Below, one piece after another: positions 44,830 to 53,601 of a stretch of 58,828 bases of DNA. The notes beneath the pieces are model-generated. The model was not told where the DNA came from and made no database searches. It was given only the letters and a program-made list of their open reading frames with translations. The DNA comes from Paeniglutamicibacter terrestris (GTDB lineage: Bacteria > Actinomycetota > Actinomycetes > Actinomycetales > Micrococcaceae): contig NZ_JAAWVT010000012.1 of NCBI RefSeq assembly GCF_012271785.1, positions 41,843-100,670 of the forward strand, written 5' to 3'. Position 1 is the stretch's first letter. The number at the start of each line of letters is the position of its first letter. A program made the translations under genes and the position numbers.

Positions 44830-45906
44830 ATGACATCTACCGCTGCACCCAACGACGCGGGGCACATTACCGCCAAGTTATCGACGCTTGATCGGTACCT
44901 TCCCGTATGGATCTTGGCCGCCATGGCCCTGGGACTGGGCCTTGGTCGGATCATTCCCGGGTTGGGCCATGCCCTTGAATCGATCAAGGTGGCAGGTGTT
45001 TCACTTCCCATCGCGCTCGGGTTGCTCGTGATGATGTATCCGGTTCTCGCCAAGGTTCGTTACAGCGAAACTTCGCGCGTTATTGGTGATAAGAAGCTCA
45101 TGATCACTTCGCTGGTGATCAACTGGGTGCTGGCACCGGCCTTCATGTTTGTCCTCGCATGGCTCTTCCTACCGGACCTCCCCGAATACCGCACCGGGCT
45201 GATTATCGTCGGTTTGGCCCGCTGTATCGCGATGGTCCTGATCTGGAATGACCTCGCCTGCGGTGATCGGGAAGCGGCAGCAGTCTTGGTAGCCATCAAC
45301 TCCGTCTTCCAGGTCTTCGCCTTCGGCGTGCTGGGCTGGTTCTATCTTCAGGTTCTGCCTACCTGGCTGGGACTACCGACCACCAGCGCCGAATTCTCCA
45401 TCTGGGCCATCACGCTATCGGTGCTGGTATTCCTAGGCATCCCCCTGGTCGCAGGATTCCTCACCCGCACCCTGGGCGAAAAGGCCAAGGGACGGACATG
45501 GTACGAGGGCACGTTCCTGCCCAAGATCGGCCCTTGGGCCCTCTACGGCCTACTCTTCACCATCGTGATTCTCTTTGCCCTCCAGGGCAATACCATCATT
45601 TCCAAGCCGCTGGACGTTGTGCGCATCGCACTGCCGCTGCTGGTCTACTTCGCGGTGGTTTTCGGGGCATCCATGCTTATTGGACGCTCACTGGGCATGG
45701 GATACGAACGCACCACCACTCTGGCCTTCACCGCCGCTGGCAACAACTTTGAATTGGCCATTGCGGTAGCCATCGCGACCTTCGGGGTCACCAGCGGCCA
45801 GGCATTGGCAGGAGTCGTGGGCCCGCTGATCGAGGTCCCGGTTCTTGTTGCCCTGGTCTATGTTGCCCTCTGGTCCCGCAAATTCTTCACCACTCACACC
45901 ACCTAG
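44830..45906 (+). CDS. acr3: Arsenite efflux permease Acr3
   Basis: 358 residues, ten membrane helices of the BART superfamily. The conserved cysteine in helix 4 (VGLARCIAMVLIWNDLACGD) and the glutamate in helix 9 (AGNNFELAIAVAIATFG) needed for As(III)/H+ exchange in this family are present. LPIALGLLVMMYPVLAKVRY is also typical. It exports arsenite. First gene of the plus arm, under the operator region shared with arsR. Confidence 0.95.
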   Translation: MTSTAAPNDAGHITAKLSTLDRYLPVWILAAMALGLGLGRIIPGLGHALESIKVAGVSLPIALGLLVMMYPVLAKVRYSETSRVIGDKKLMITSLVINWVLAPAFMFVLAWLFLPDLPEYRTGLIIVGLARCIAMVLIWNDLACGDREAAAVLVAINSVFQVFAFGVLGWFYLQVLPTWLGLPTTSAEFSIWAITLSVLVFLGIPLVAGFLTRTLGEKAKGRTWYEGTFLPKIGPWALYGLLFTIVILFALQGNTIISKPLDVVRIALPLLVYFAVVFGASMLIGRSLGMGYERTTTLAFTAAGNNFELAIAVAIATFGVTSGQALAGVVGPLIEVPVLVALVYVALWSRKFFTTHTT

Positions 45907-45917
45907 AAGGTCAGCGT

Positions 45918-46331
45918 ATGAGCACTTCCAAGCCCTCCGTCCTGTTCGTCTGTGTCCACAACGCCGGACGCTCCCAAATGGCAGCAGCATTCCTCACCAA
46001 TCTCTCCGCCGGACAGGTTGAGGTCCGCTCCGCAGGCTCCGCCCCGGCGGATAGCGTGAACCCTGCCGCATTAGAAGCGATGAAGGAAGTCGGCATCGAT
46101 ATGTCGGCCGAGACACCCAAGTTCCTCACGGTTGAAGCGGTCAAGGAATCCGACGTGGTCATCACCATGGGCTGCGGAGACACCTGCCCGATCTTCCCGG
46201 GCAAGCGCTACGAAGACTGGCAGCTCGATGACCCGGCAGGACAAGGCGTGGAGTCGGTACGTCCGATCCGCGATGAGATCCGTCGTCGCATCGAGACCCT
46301 GATCTCCGAGCTGTTCCCGGCCACCGTCTAA
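45918..46331 (+). CDS. arsC: Arsenate reductase, LMW phosphatase type (ArsC)
   Basis: 137 residues. The P-loop VLFVCVHNAGRSQMAAAFL has the normal C-x5-R. ITMGCGDTCPIFPGKRYEDW has two further cysteines, suited to a disulfide relay, and ends in DWQLDDPAGQG with the catalytic Asp. It converts arsenate to arsenite for Acr3. It starts eleven bases after acr3. A second, Lys-type ArsC lies on the other arm, so two different reduction routes are present. Confidence 0.93.
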   Translation: MSTSKPSVLFVCVHNAGRSQMAAAFLTNLSAGQVEVRSAGSAPADSVNPAALEAMKEVGIDMSAETPKFLTVEAVKESDVVITMGCGDTCPIFPGKRYEDWQLDDPAGQGVESVRPIRDEIRRRIETLISELFPATV

Positions 46332-46377
46332 TACCAACACCTCGCTTCATCCTCCCTCCCCCTCCAGGAGACACCTC

Positions 46378-47931
46378 ATGACCCAGCAGTACCCCGTTGT
46401 AGTAATCGGAGCCGGTCCCATCGGACTGGCCGCCGCCGCCCACCTGATCGAACGTGGGCAAGCGGTCCGTGTTCTTGAAGCTGGCGCCGGTGCCGGGGCA
46501 GCGATCCAGGGTTGGGGACACATCAGGCTGTTCTCCACCTGGCGTTACAACATTGACGCGGCATCGCGCCGGCTGCTGGAAACCCCGAGCGAGAACTACG
46601 CAGGAGACTGGAAGGCACCGCGAGAAACGCGGTTGCCCTTCGGCAAGGAGATGGTGGACGAGTACCTTGCGCCCCTGGCCGCTCACCCCCTCTTGGCTCC
46701 GCATATCAACTACGGCCACCGCGTTACGGCCGTGACGCGCCTCCAAGAAGATGGCAAAAGTGTTGATAAGACGCGCAGTGCCGGCCGCGAAGAATCACTC
46801 TTCTTGGTACGCACCAGCACCTCAACCGGCACCGAGGATGTACTGGCTCGCGCCGTTATTGATGCTTCTGGAACCTGGAGCACCCAGAACCCCGTGGGCC
46901 GCTCGGGCATCAGTGCCATCGGTGAAGACGCGGCACGTGCCGCTGGTGTGATCACGTCCCCTCTGCCCGATCCCCTAGGGGCCGACAAAGAAACCTTTAG
47001 CGGCAAGAAAATCTTGGTTCTTGGTGCCGGGCACTCGGCAGCCAATACCCTGATCAGCCTCGGCAGATTGCGCCAGCAGAACCCCGACACCACGATTCTG
47101 TGGGGTCTGCGTGGAGCAGCAAATCCGATCAAGCTCTATGGCGGTGGCGCTGCCGATGAGCTGCCGGCCCGCGGTCAATTGGGGACTTCCCTGCGTCGTT
47201 TTGTCGAAAATGACGACATCACCATCGTGGAGAATCTGGCCGTCACCGTCGTGGAGATCGGCGATTCGGCAACGGTGAAGATGGCTGATGGTCGTGTATT
47301 AGAGGTGGATGTGGTGGTTCCGGCCACCGGTTTCCGCCCGGATCTAGCCATGCTTTCCGAGCTGCGGCTGGATCTTGATGAGATCGTTGAGGCCCCGCGC
47401 GAGCTTGGCCCGCTGATCGATCCCGAATTCCATAGTTGCGGCACTGTCTCCGCACACGGCGAACGAATTCTCTCCCACCCGGAGAAGAACTTCTACATTG
47501 TGGGCATGAAGAGCTACGGCCGAGCCCCGACGTTCTTGATGGCCACCGGCTACGAGCAGGTTCGTTCCATAGCGGCGGCGCTGGCCGGCGACCGCACGGC
47601 AGCCGATCTGGTGGAACTTGAGCTTCCGGAAACTGGTGTGTGTTCCACCGATTTGGGAGGTTCCTGCGATGCACCGGCAAGCAGCTGTGCCACCCCCGAG
47701 CCCTCGGCCGAGCTAGCTGACGAGGCCTGTAGCCCACCGCGGCTGGTGTCGCTCGGCTTCGCCACCGGAACGCTACACGGCAATACGGAGCTTCTCACCA
47801 TGAACACTGCCGCGACGGTCACCGCGGAGGACAGTGGTTGCTGCGGCACCGCCGAGCCTGCTATCGAACCGGACGTTGTTGCCGATTCGTGCTGCGGTTC
47901 GCAACCGATCAACGTCGGCCGAGCCGAGTAA
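46378..47931 (+). CDS. Flavin-dependent monooxygenase-like protein of the ars operon with a Cys-rich tail
   Basis: 517 residues. FAD site PVVVIGAGPIGLAAAAHL at the N-terminus; second nucleotide-binding motif KILVLGAGHSAANTLISLG (about residues 212-230); VVVPATGFRPDLAML near the end of the core. It resembles the ArsO-type monooxygenases found in Streptomyces ars clusters. After about residue 415 comes an unusual 100-residue tail with at least ten cysteines, including vicinal pairs SGCCGT and DSCCGSQ and CSTDLGGSCDAPASSC. Those could bind arsenite. Forty-six bases after arsC in the same operon. The reaction is not known with certainty. Confidence 0.8.
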   Translation: MTQQYPVVVIGAGPIGLAAAAHLIERGQAVRVLEAGAGAGAAIQGWGHIRLFSTWRYNIDAASRRLLETPSENYAGDWKAPRETRLPFGKEMVDEYLAPLAAHPLLAPHINYGHRVTAVTRLQEDGKSVDKTRSAGREESLFLVRTSTSTGTEDVLARAVIDASGTWSTQNPVGRSGISAIGEDAARAAGVITSPLPDPLGADKETFSGKKILVLGAGHSAANTLISLGRLRQQNPDTTILWGLRGAANPIKLYGGGAADELPARGQLGTSLRRFVENDDITIVENLAVTVVEIGDSATVKMADGRVLEVDVVVPATGFRPDLAMLSELRLDLDEIVEAPRELGPLIDPEFHSCGTVSAHGERILSHPEKNFYIVGMKSYGRAPTFLMATGYEQVRSIAAALAGDRTAADLVELELPETGVCSTDLGGSCDAPASSCATPEPSAELADEACSPPRLVSLGFATGTLHGNTELLTMNTAATVTAEDSGCCGTAEPAIEPDVVADSCCGSQPINVGRAE

Positions 47932-47953
47932 ATTTTCTTCGGCAGAACTGAGT

Positions 47954-47999
47954 GAACGGGTCGGTGGGGTGTCGCATGCGAAACGCTACCGACCCGTTC
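47954..47999. terminator. Hairpin after the ars operon
   Basis: GAACGGGTCGGT pairs with ACCGACCCGTTC around a 22-base loop, 23 bases after the monooxygenase stop codon. There is no clear T-run. The rest of the gap up to 48267 holds no recognisable gene. Confidence 0.55.
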
Positions 48000-48267
48000 A
48001 TCGCATCAGCGCTCATTAACGGGGCAAAAGCTACAGCGGGCCCCTCGCCGATTCCTGTCACCAGCCGCAATTTCCGGCTGGATACCCAGTTTTCCTCTGG
48101 TTGAGAATGAAGAATAGGCAATCGCACCCCGTGGTTTGTGTTTCACTCGTCTCATGACGAGGTTGTTGGTTCGCGGGCGCCAAACGAACATGGTGGTCGT
48201 ATGCTGACTCCACCGAAAACTCTCGAATGATCCGAAGGGCAGCCGAGCTCCGGCTAGGATTCTGACC

Positions 48268-48876
48268 ATGACCGCAGAACCGCTCCGCGAGCCAGCCCAA
48301 CAGACTAGTTACGTCATTGATCCTCTCACCCTGCGCGAAGTTGTCAACGACGCCAACCTCGTCGAAGCACGAATTGATGTGCTGGAACGTGGCGGGACAG
48401 CGGGAGATTCCGAACGGATTGCGTGGCTCCGAATGCTCGGAAGGCTTTCCGAAGCGGAGACGCTTGGTTGGTCAGCACTCATCCGCTCCGGTGGTGCTTC
48501 GTCCACCGGAGCAGTGACGAATCCACTCCCCTACGGAGCCACAACGGCTGCATTGCGCTTGGCTCATGTCATGCACTGGCAAGAGCGCTACGACGAAGCC
48601 AACGAACTATTCTCGATGGCCCAGACAGCTGCCGAGTCCGCAGTTTCAGATCCGCAGAAGCCACGCAGAGTTCCGTTGACGATAGCTGCTTTCGCGCACC
48701 AGCACAGGGGCAAAATGTATTATGAACAACACCGATTCGACCAGGCACTCGATGAGTTCCAAACAGCTTTGGCCCTGCGGGAGGAAGCCAATAGCCCTGC
48801 GGATCAAATAGCTTCCACCCTTCTGGCCATCAAGACGTCAAAGGCCCGCATCGCGGCAACCGCCGCAGCTTCTTAG
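48268..48876 (+). CDS. TPR-like protein of unknown function
   Basis: 202 residues, soluble. Residues about 95-190 form two or three helix pairs of the tetratricopeptide type (ALRLAHVMHWQERYDEANEL, AFAHQHRGKMYYEQHRFDQA, LDEFQTALALREEANSPA), which usually bind other proteins. The N-terminal half has DSERIAWLRMLGRLSEAETL, a further repeat-like helix pair. No catalytic motif. The gene lies alone, with about 335 and 240 bases of non-coding sequence around it. Confidence 0.7.
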   Translation: MTAEPLREPAQQTSYVIDPLTLREVVNDANLVEARIDVLERGGTAGDSERIAWLRMLGRLSEAETLGWSALIRSGGASSTGAVTNPLPYGATTAALRLAHVMHWQERYDEANELFSMAQTAAESAVSDPQKPRRVPLTIAAFAHQHRGKMYYEQHRFDQALDEFQTALALREEANSPADQIASTLLAIKTSKARIAATAAAS

Positions 48877-49116
48877 ATTCGGCTAGAACTCGCGGTCGAA
48901 AAGCTGAGCATTTCCAAGGTTAAGAGCGTGCCGATAAAGAGTACCTGTGCAAAGGCTACCGACAGATCGCTTTCCGCGAATATGAAGGTGGAAGTTGCAG
49001 GGCGAGTGTCACTCAAAGTTCCATGCTTCGTAGGTGGAATACCAGATTTGCTTTCATCACGACACATTTTCCCAGAACGGGTCTACAACAGCGCTCCATG
49101 TGGGTAGTCTGAGTGC

Positions 49117-50046
49117 ATGATCGACGACTGGGGTGTGCGCGAACATCGGGATATTTACGCTGAAGTACTGCCCACTTGGGGGTTTCCACCACCGGGCAGT
49201 ACCATCGTTCCTGCTCACGCAAAAACGAACGCCTCCGCCCAGGTAGACCGGCTCCTTAAGGCTTCAGAAGCCGCGGAAGCTCTAGCAATGATGCACAGCT
49301 TCGCGTTCGGAGTCCGATTAAACGAAGGTTCATCAGATTGGACCATGTCCTGTCTGCCGCAATACTCCGATGCACCTAACCAGCGCCGGGCAACGACCAT
49401 CACTATCGGACGCAACGAAGTTTTCCATGTTTGGATGTACCTTGACACCGGCCGAATTGGTGACTGGGGAATGCTCGTCGGTGAACGAGATGACGAAGAC
49501 AATTTCGGTGAACTATCGACCATCATCGAACTGGAGAAAACACGCCACGGTCTACTTGCCAAGGGTTCGGGATTTGATTCATTTGCGGAAGCACTCGGCC
49601 ACCAACTCATCCGAAAATGCGCCGAGAACGTGATCCAAAATCGTCGAAAAGCCGGATCCAAGCGTCAGGGCGAATGGCACAACCCTCGACTAGCGAGACT
49701 ATTAGAGCTCGACACCGCCGGAAAAAGCGAAGAAGCGGAAATCATCGAATCAGACTGGGATGTTCCCATTTCTTACGCAATGGGATCAATTGCATCCAGA
49801 AGACATCAAGCCGCATTTAGAAGAAATCTCCTGAAAAACACTGTCCCCGTTGCGTGTGCGGTATGCGGCATCGATGTGAAAGAGATACTCGAAGCAGCTC
49901 ATCTCATCCCTGATTCTCAAGGCGGCCGCGCAAGTGCAGACAACGCCATTCTGCTCTGCGCAAATCACCATAAATCCATGGATCAGAAGATGTTTACGTG
50001 GACAGCTGGAGCTCCCCAGTGGAAGCCGGGTATCAAACCGTTCTGA
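49117..50046 (+). CDS. HNH endonuclease domain protein
   Basis: 309 residues. The C-terminal 60 residues hold a zinc-supported HNH nuclease: CAVCGIDVKEILEAAHLIPD and NAILLCANHHKSMDQKMFTW, with the AH..D...N..L.C..HH pattern complete. The N-terminal 240 residues have no recognised domain; a beta-rich section (TTITIGRNEVFHVWMYLDTG) could be a DNA- or modification-binding module, as in HNH-type restriction enzymes. No methyltransferase is next to it, so a type IV-like or stand-alone role is possible. Lower GC than its neighbours, suggesting transfer. Confidence 0.8.
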   Translation: MIDDWGVREHRDIYAEVLPTWGFPPPGSTIVPAHAKTNASAQVDRLLKASEAAEALAMMHSFAFGVRLNEGSSDWTMSCLPQYSDAPNQRRATTITIGRNEVFHVWMYLDTGRIGDWGMLVGERDDEDNFGELSTIIELEKTRHGLLAKGSGFDSFAEALGHQLIRKCAENVIQNRRKAGSKRQGEWHNPRLARLLELDTAGKSEEAEIIESDWDVPISYAMGSIASRRHQAAFRRNLLKNTVPVACAVCGIDVKEILEAAHLIPDSQGGRASADNAILLCANHHKSMDQKMFTWTAGAPQWKPGIKPF

Positions 50047-50066
50047 TTCATCCGCCGTTCCAGGTC

Positions 50067-50791
50067 GAACAAAGAGTTGCCAACTTCGGCGTCGGCTATG
50101 ACGGTCTTGATCTGTCCTCGGCCAATGAGTATGGGTCAGGGTGAGCAACACCCCGGATGTGCTCACGGACGATGTGACAGACCTGGCCATTGGCCTATTG
50201 TTGGCAACTGCACGTCAGACCCCTGCCGCCAAGCAATTCCTTTAGACCTGTGCGTGGGCCGATGGTGGATTCATCTTGACACGCAAAGCTTCCGAGTCGC
50301 GACCGAGCATTGTTGGCATGGGGCCAATCGGCGAAACGATCGCTCAACGTGCCGCTGCTTTTGACATGCCAATCCGCGATTCTTCCCGCCAGCTCAAGCA
50401 GGATCTCCTCTGTGGATTTGAACCATCATCGGTGAAACTTGCCACATGGGCGGGTGCCCTTATTGTCGGTGTCTTGGGTAGGGAGGAAACACAGTGGCTC
50501 ATCGATGCCGACATCCTCCGGGCGCTCGGCCATCGGGGCCTTCTGATCAATGTCGGTCGTGGATCAGCCGATAGTGAAGTCGCGCTGATTCAGACGTTAG
50601 CTTCGGGCGGGATTCGTGGCGCGGGTCTTGACGTTTTTGCTGACGAACCGCGGGTGCCCAAGGAGCTGCAAGGTCTGCCCAACGTTGTATTGACCCCACA
50701 TATTGCCCGCTCGATGTGGCAACCACGAGAAGTCATGTCACAGCTGGTTGTCGAGAATGTTAGGGCCTTTGAACTCGGCCAGCGTTTCTGA
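50067..50791 (+). pseudogene. Decayed D-2-hydroxyacid dehydrogenase
   Basis: The first part reads VANFGVGYDGLDLSSANEYG and then loses frame near 50133. The second part, VSNTPDVLTDDVTDLAIGLL and LATARQTPAAKQFL, ends in a TAG at 50243. The third part continues AWADGGFILTRKAS, IVGMGPIGETIAQRAAAF (NAD site), LLINVGRGSADSEVALI and GLDVFADEPRVP to VVLTPHIARSM with the catalytic His. So one frameshift and one stop break the gene, and the first 60-70 residues are missing, cut off by the HNH gene. A start at 50276 could still express the last 171 residues. Confidence 0.85.
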
Positions 50792-50861
50792 CGCCGGTTG
50801 GCTGAGCTTCTATCTGGGAAGTGCTCGCCTGCTCGGAGGCTGACATCCGGCACCCACAAAA

Positions 50862-50909
50862 AAGGGTTCCTGCCGCCGATTCATTTCTGAACCGGCGGCA
50901 GGAACCCTT
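50862..50909. terminator. Bidirectional terminator
   Basis: AAGGGTTCCTGCCGCCG pairs exactly with CGGCGGCAGGAACCCTT; A-run on the left, CTTTATT on the right. It separates the dehydrogenase remnant from the converging membrane-protein gene. Confidence 0.85.
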
Positions 50910-50933
50910 CTTTATTGTATTTAAGCCTTATTG

Positions 50934-51389
50934 CTAGGCGGCTGCCTTGGCACTTGCAAGGTAGAAGCCAATGGCTGTGCGCATGGCGTCACGTGCTCGG
51001 CGGCGATCCCCCGAAGCGTCATAGGCCAGAGCCAGACGGTGCCACGATTTCCACGACTCGGGGTTGGCCTCAACCTCTTCCTTGTACTGGACAAAGTCCT
51101 CATCGGCGCTGGCCTTGATGATGCGTCCGGCCGGGGTGCGCGGTAGATTATCCTCCGGCAAGAGTCCCTCGGAAGCCAAAATCGAAGCCATCTTCTGCGT
51201 ACGAGTACCGAAGAGCACCTCGCGGATCAGGATCCAGACACCCAACAACGGAATCACCAACGCGGCAACGCCAATGGCCTTGGCTAGGGGTTCGTCGGCC
51301 ATGATGAACTGCATCGCGGAGGAGAGCGCCACCACCAGGTACAGGACAAAGAGCAGCAGGATGGCGCCGACCCAAATTTTGGTTTTCAT
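50934..51389 (-). CDS. Membrane protein with a C-terminal helical (TPR-like) domain
   Basis: 151 residues. Two hydrophobic helices (IWVGAILLLFVLYLVVALSS and IGVAALVIPLLGVWILIREV) are followed by a basic-acidic soluble part with a repeat-like helix pair (ESWKSWHRLALAYDASGDRR) and ARDAMRTAIGFYLASAK. Its ATG is four bases after the dapB stop, so it belongs to the dapB operon. It is a conserved type of partner gene with no known function. Confidence 0.72.
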   Translation of the reverse strand: MKTKIWVGAILLLFVLYLVVALSSAMQFIMADEPLAKAIGVAALVIPLLGVWILIREVLFGTRTQKMASILASEGLLPEDNLPRTPAGRIIKASADEDFVQYKEEVEANPESWKSWHRLALAYDASGDRRRARDAMRTAIGFYLASAKAAA

Positions 51390-51393
51390 CTGT

Positions 51394-52152
51394 TTAGCGT
51401 CCCAACTCGAGGTAACCATCAAGGCCATAGGTCAGCCCCGGGCGTGTGGCGACGGTGCGCAGGCCCAGCAGCACGCCGGGCATAAATGAAGCGCGATCAT
51501 AAGAATCGTGGCGCAGCGTGAGCTGTTCGCCGGCCCCGCCGAGCAGAACCTCCTGATGAGCCACCAGGCCGCGCAGGCGGACCGAGTGCACGTGCACTCC
51601 ATCAACTACAGCGCCGCGGGCACCGTCCAGCTGGGTCTCGGTGGCGTCGGGGCTGGCAGCCAGACCGGCTGACGCGCGCTCGGCGGCAATGAGCTCCGCG
51701 GTGCGTACAGCGGTACCCGAGGGTGCATCAACCTTGTTGGGGTGGTGCAGTTCGATGATTTCCACCGATTCGAAGTAACGAGCGGCGGTGGCGGCGAAGG
51801 CCGAGGCCAAAACCGAGCCAAGCGCAAAGTTCGGGGCGATGAGTACACCGGTTTCGGGGTGCTCGGCGAGCAGTGCGCTCAGCGCTGCGCGCTTGGCATC
51901 GTCCCAGCCGGTGGTGCCGATGACTGCGTGCAGCCCGTGGCTGACGGCGAATCGCACGTTCTCCTCGGTGCTTGCCGGGACACTGAGGTCCACCACGTGT
52001 GTGGTGCCCGCTTCCAGAATGGCTTCAAGCTTGTCTCCGCGACCCAACGCGGCGACCAGCTCCATGTCCGCGGCGGCCGTAACGGCCTTAACGGCTTCGG
52101 CTCCCATTCGTCCGGATGCGCCGAGTACGGCGACTTTCAGTGGTGCACTCAT
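51394..52152 (-). CDS. dapB: 4-hydroxy-tetrahydrodipicolinate reductase
   Basis: 252 residues. The NAD(P)H site is KVAVLGASGRMGAEAVKAV at the N-terminus. VVDLSVPASTEENVRFAVSH, IGTTGW and the catalytic region ESVEIIELHHPNKVDAPSGT are conserved. It reduces the DapA product in the lysine/diaminopimelate route. A membrane-protein gene follows at once. Start at the ATG at 52152. Confidence 0.95.
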   Translation of the reverse strand: MSAPLKVAVLGASGRMGAEAVKAVTAAADMELVAALGRGDKLEAILEAGTTHVVDLSVPASTEENVRFAVSHGLHAVIGTTGWDDAKRAALSALLAEHPETGVLIAPNFALGSVLASAFAATAARYFESVEIIELHHPNKVDAPSGTAVRTAELIAAERASAGLAASPDATETQLDGARGAVVDGVHVHSVRLRGLVAHQEVLLGGAGEQLTLRHDSYDRASFMPGVLLGLRTVATRPGLTYGLDGYLELGR

Positions 52153-52335
52153 GACTTCTAGAGTATCGGGAAATTGGGGTGCGCTTCACGTCGATGACAG
52201 CCAAAGCTGGAATCTGCGCGGTGGGGTTGCTAACAGTGCTCGGATTTTTCCGATCCATTGCCCCGTGGCGCAGATCATGGTCCCGGATGCTGCATCAAAG
52301 ACAGGAATCCGGTCGCGCCCCACCATCCGGGCAGC

Positions 52336-52368
52336 AAAAAGGGCCGCCGAGTATCAACTCCGGCGACC
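52336..52368 (-). terminator. Terminator after the DUF6953-like gene
   Basis: On the minus strand GGTCGCCGGAG pairs with CTCGGCGGCC (imperfect) across TTGATA and is followed by CTTTTTGC. It lies 11 bases after the stop codon. Confidence 0.75.
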
Positions 52369-52379
52369 CCTCAGAGGTA

Positions 52380-52622
52380 CTAGCTGGCGTCTACGACGTT
52401 CCAGCTGCGGTCCTCGCGGTTCCAAGACACGGAGGCATCGCGCAGCTTGCGCAAGGACTTCAGAACGTCGCGATTGATGGCTTGGTGACCGTTTTCATTG
52501 GTGTAAACCCATTCGTCGCCGAAGGCCTCCGCGATGCGTGGCACCACGGCTTCCTGGTGAACAGTTTTTTCAGCGTGGATCGTATCGAGGATCCACTGGG
52601 CAATTTCTGATGCATTGGTCAT
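52380..52622 (-). CDS. Small DUF6953-like protein
   Basis: 80 residues. A helical start (ASEIAQWILDTIHAEKTVHQ), then RIAEAFGDEWVYTNENGHQA, IN RDVLKSLRKL and a final aromatic strand WNREDRSWNVV. This pattern (FGDEF-Y-x-NxNGxxAI-x(2)-VL-x-F-x-KL ... W) is that of a small winged-helix-like family that I recall as DUF6953; function unknown. It has its own terminator and is separate from dapB. Confidence 0.65.
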   Translation of the reverse strand: MTNASEIAQWILDTIHAEKTVHQEAVVPRIAEAFGDEWVYTNENGHQAINRDVLKSLRKLRDASVSWNREDRSWNVVDAS

Positions 52623-53601
52623 CTACTTAGCGTACTGGTGTGCGGGACAGAGCGCACACCGCATGCCAATGGCGCATTACACGCAGTGGTATCGCTGTCG
52701 TATCTACGGTGCCTTGTTTGGCGGCACCAAGCAAGGGAATCCGTTCACGGTACCTCCGACCGTCCAGCCTGTCCGAGAAACCCAGTCCGCTCCGTGAGCC
52801 TGCCATCCGATTGGGGTGATCCCGCGCTGTCCACGATGCAGATCGTCGACGCGGCCACAGCATTTCGGCCCACCATGGCTGCGACGCGGCCCCAAAATCC
52901 TGCACTGGTAGGCGATCCGAGTACCAACTCGTCCAGATATGGAAGTAAAAGCACGCGTGCTCGGGTTCGCCTAGCCATGATCGAGCGAACCCGCTAACAA
53001 CCATTCGAAACTTCCTCTGGTCGAGCGACGCCAGACCCGAAAAAGGTCTGGCGGAGGTGATGTTCCGTGAAGTACCTAGTGCCGGAGCTCCTTCCTCAGA
53101 GTCTCCCAGTCTGTAGCGACCATATCGCCAGCCCCGCAGAGGAACCTGTCCAAATCCTCGGCCAGGTCTTTCCGTGTTCAGGTCAATGGGTCAATGGGTC
53201 ATTCACCCCCTGAGTGAGGGGCCCGGTGAGGTTACGGGGGCCGGGCCGGTTGCCAACGAAGGTTAGTAACGGGTCCCCGCAAAGCTTCCCGCACAAACCG
53301 AATATGAGAGCAAATGACGGCGCAAGAGTTCCCGGTGCCCTCTCGGGCAGCATGGCTCGGACCAAACCTCGTTTGCGGACCTCGCCCACTGATATCAGAC
53401 TCCGTATTGCAGGATCCCTGCAAGATTGATGCCGCGCACCGGCACGCGGCATCAGCTTTGCTCCCTCAAGGGCTCCCCGGTGGGGGCTTGTACACTGAAG
53501 GTCATGCTCAGGCTTTTGGATCACAACCATTAGTGTGGATCATTCCAACCAAGGGTCCAGACAAGGCATTCGCGCACCACAACCGACAGGTAGCGGCACC
53601 G
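52623..53601. other. About 980 bases without a recognised gene
   Basis: Several open frames on both strands cover parts of this stretch, but none shows a known family or convincing start. Visible structures are a perfect nine-base hairpin near 53026-53050 (CGCCAGACC facing GGTCTGGCG) and a short tandem TCAATGGG repeat near 53185. An upstream extension of the RsbQ-like frame to 53314 has no family support. It may be decayed accessory DNA. Confidence 0.4.

Noticed and set aside
53180-53200. TCAATGGG tandem repeat as an iteron
   Set aside because: Only two or three units with no replication gene nearby.
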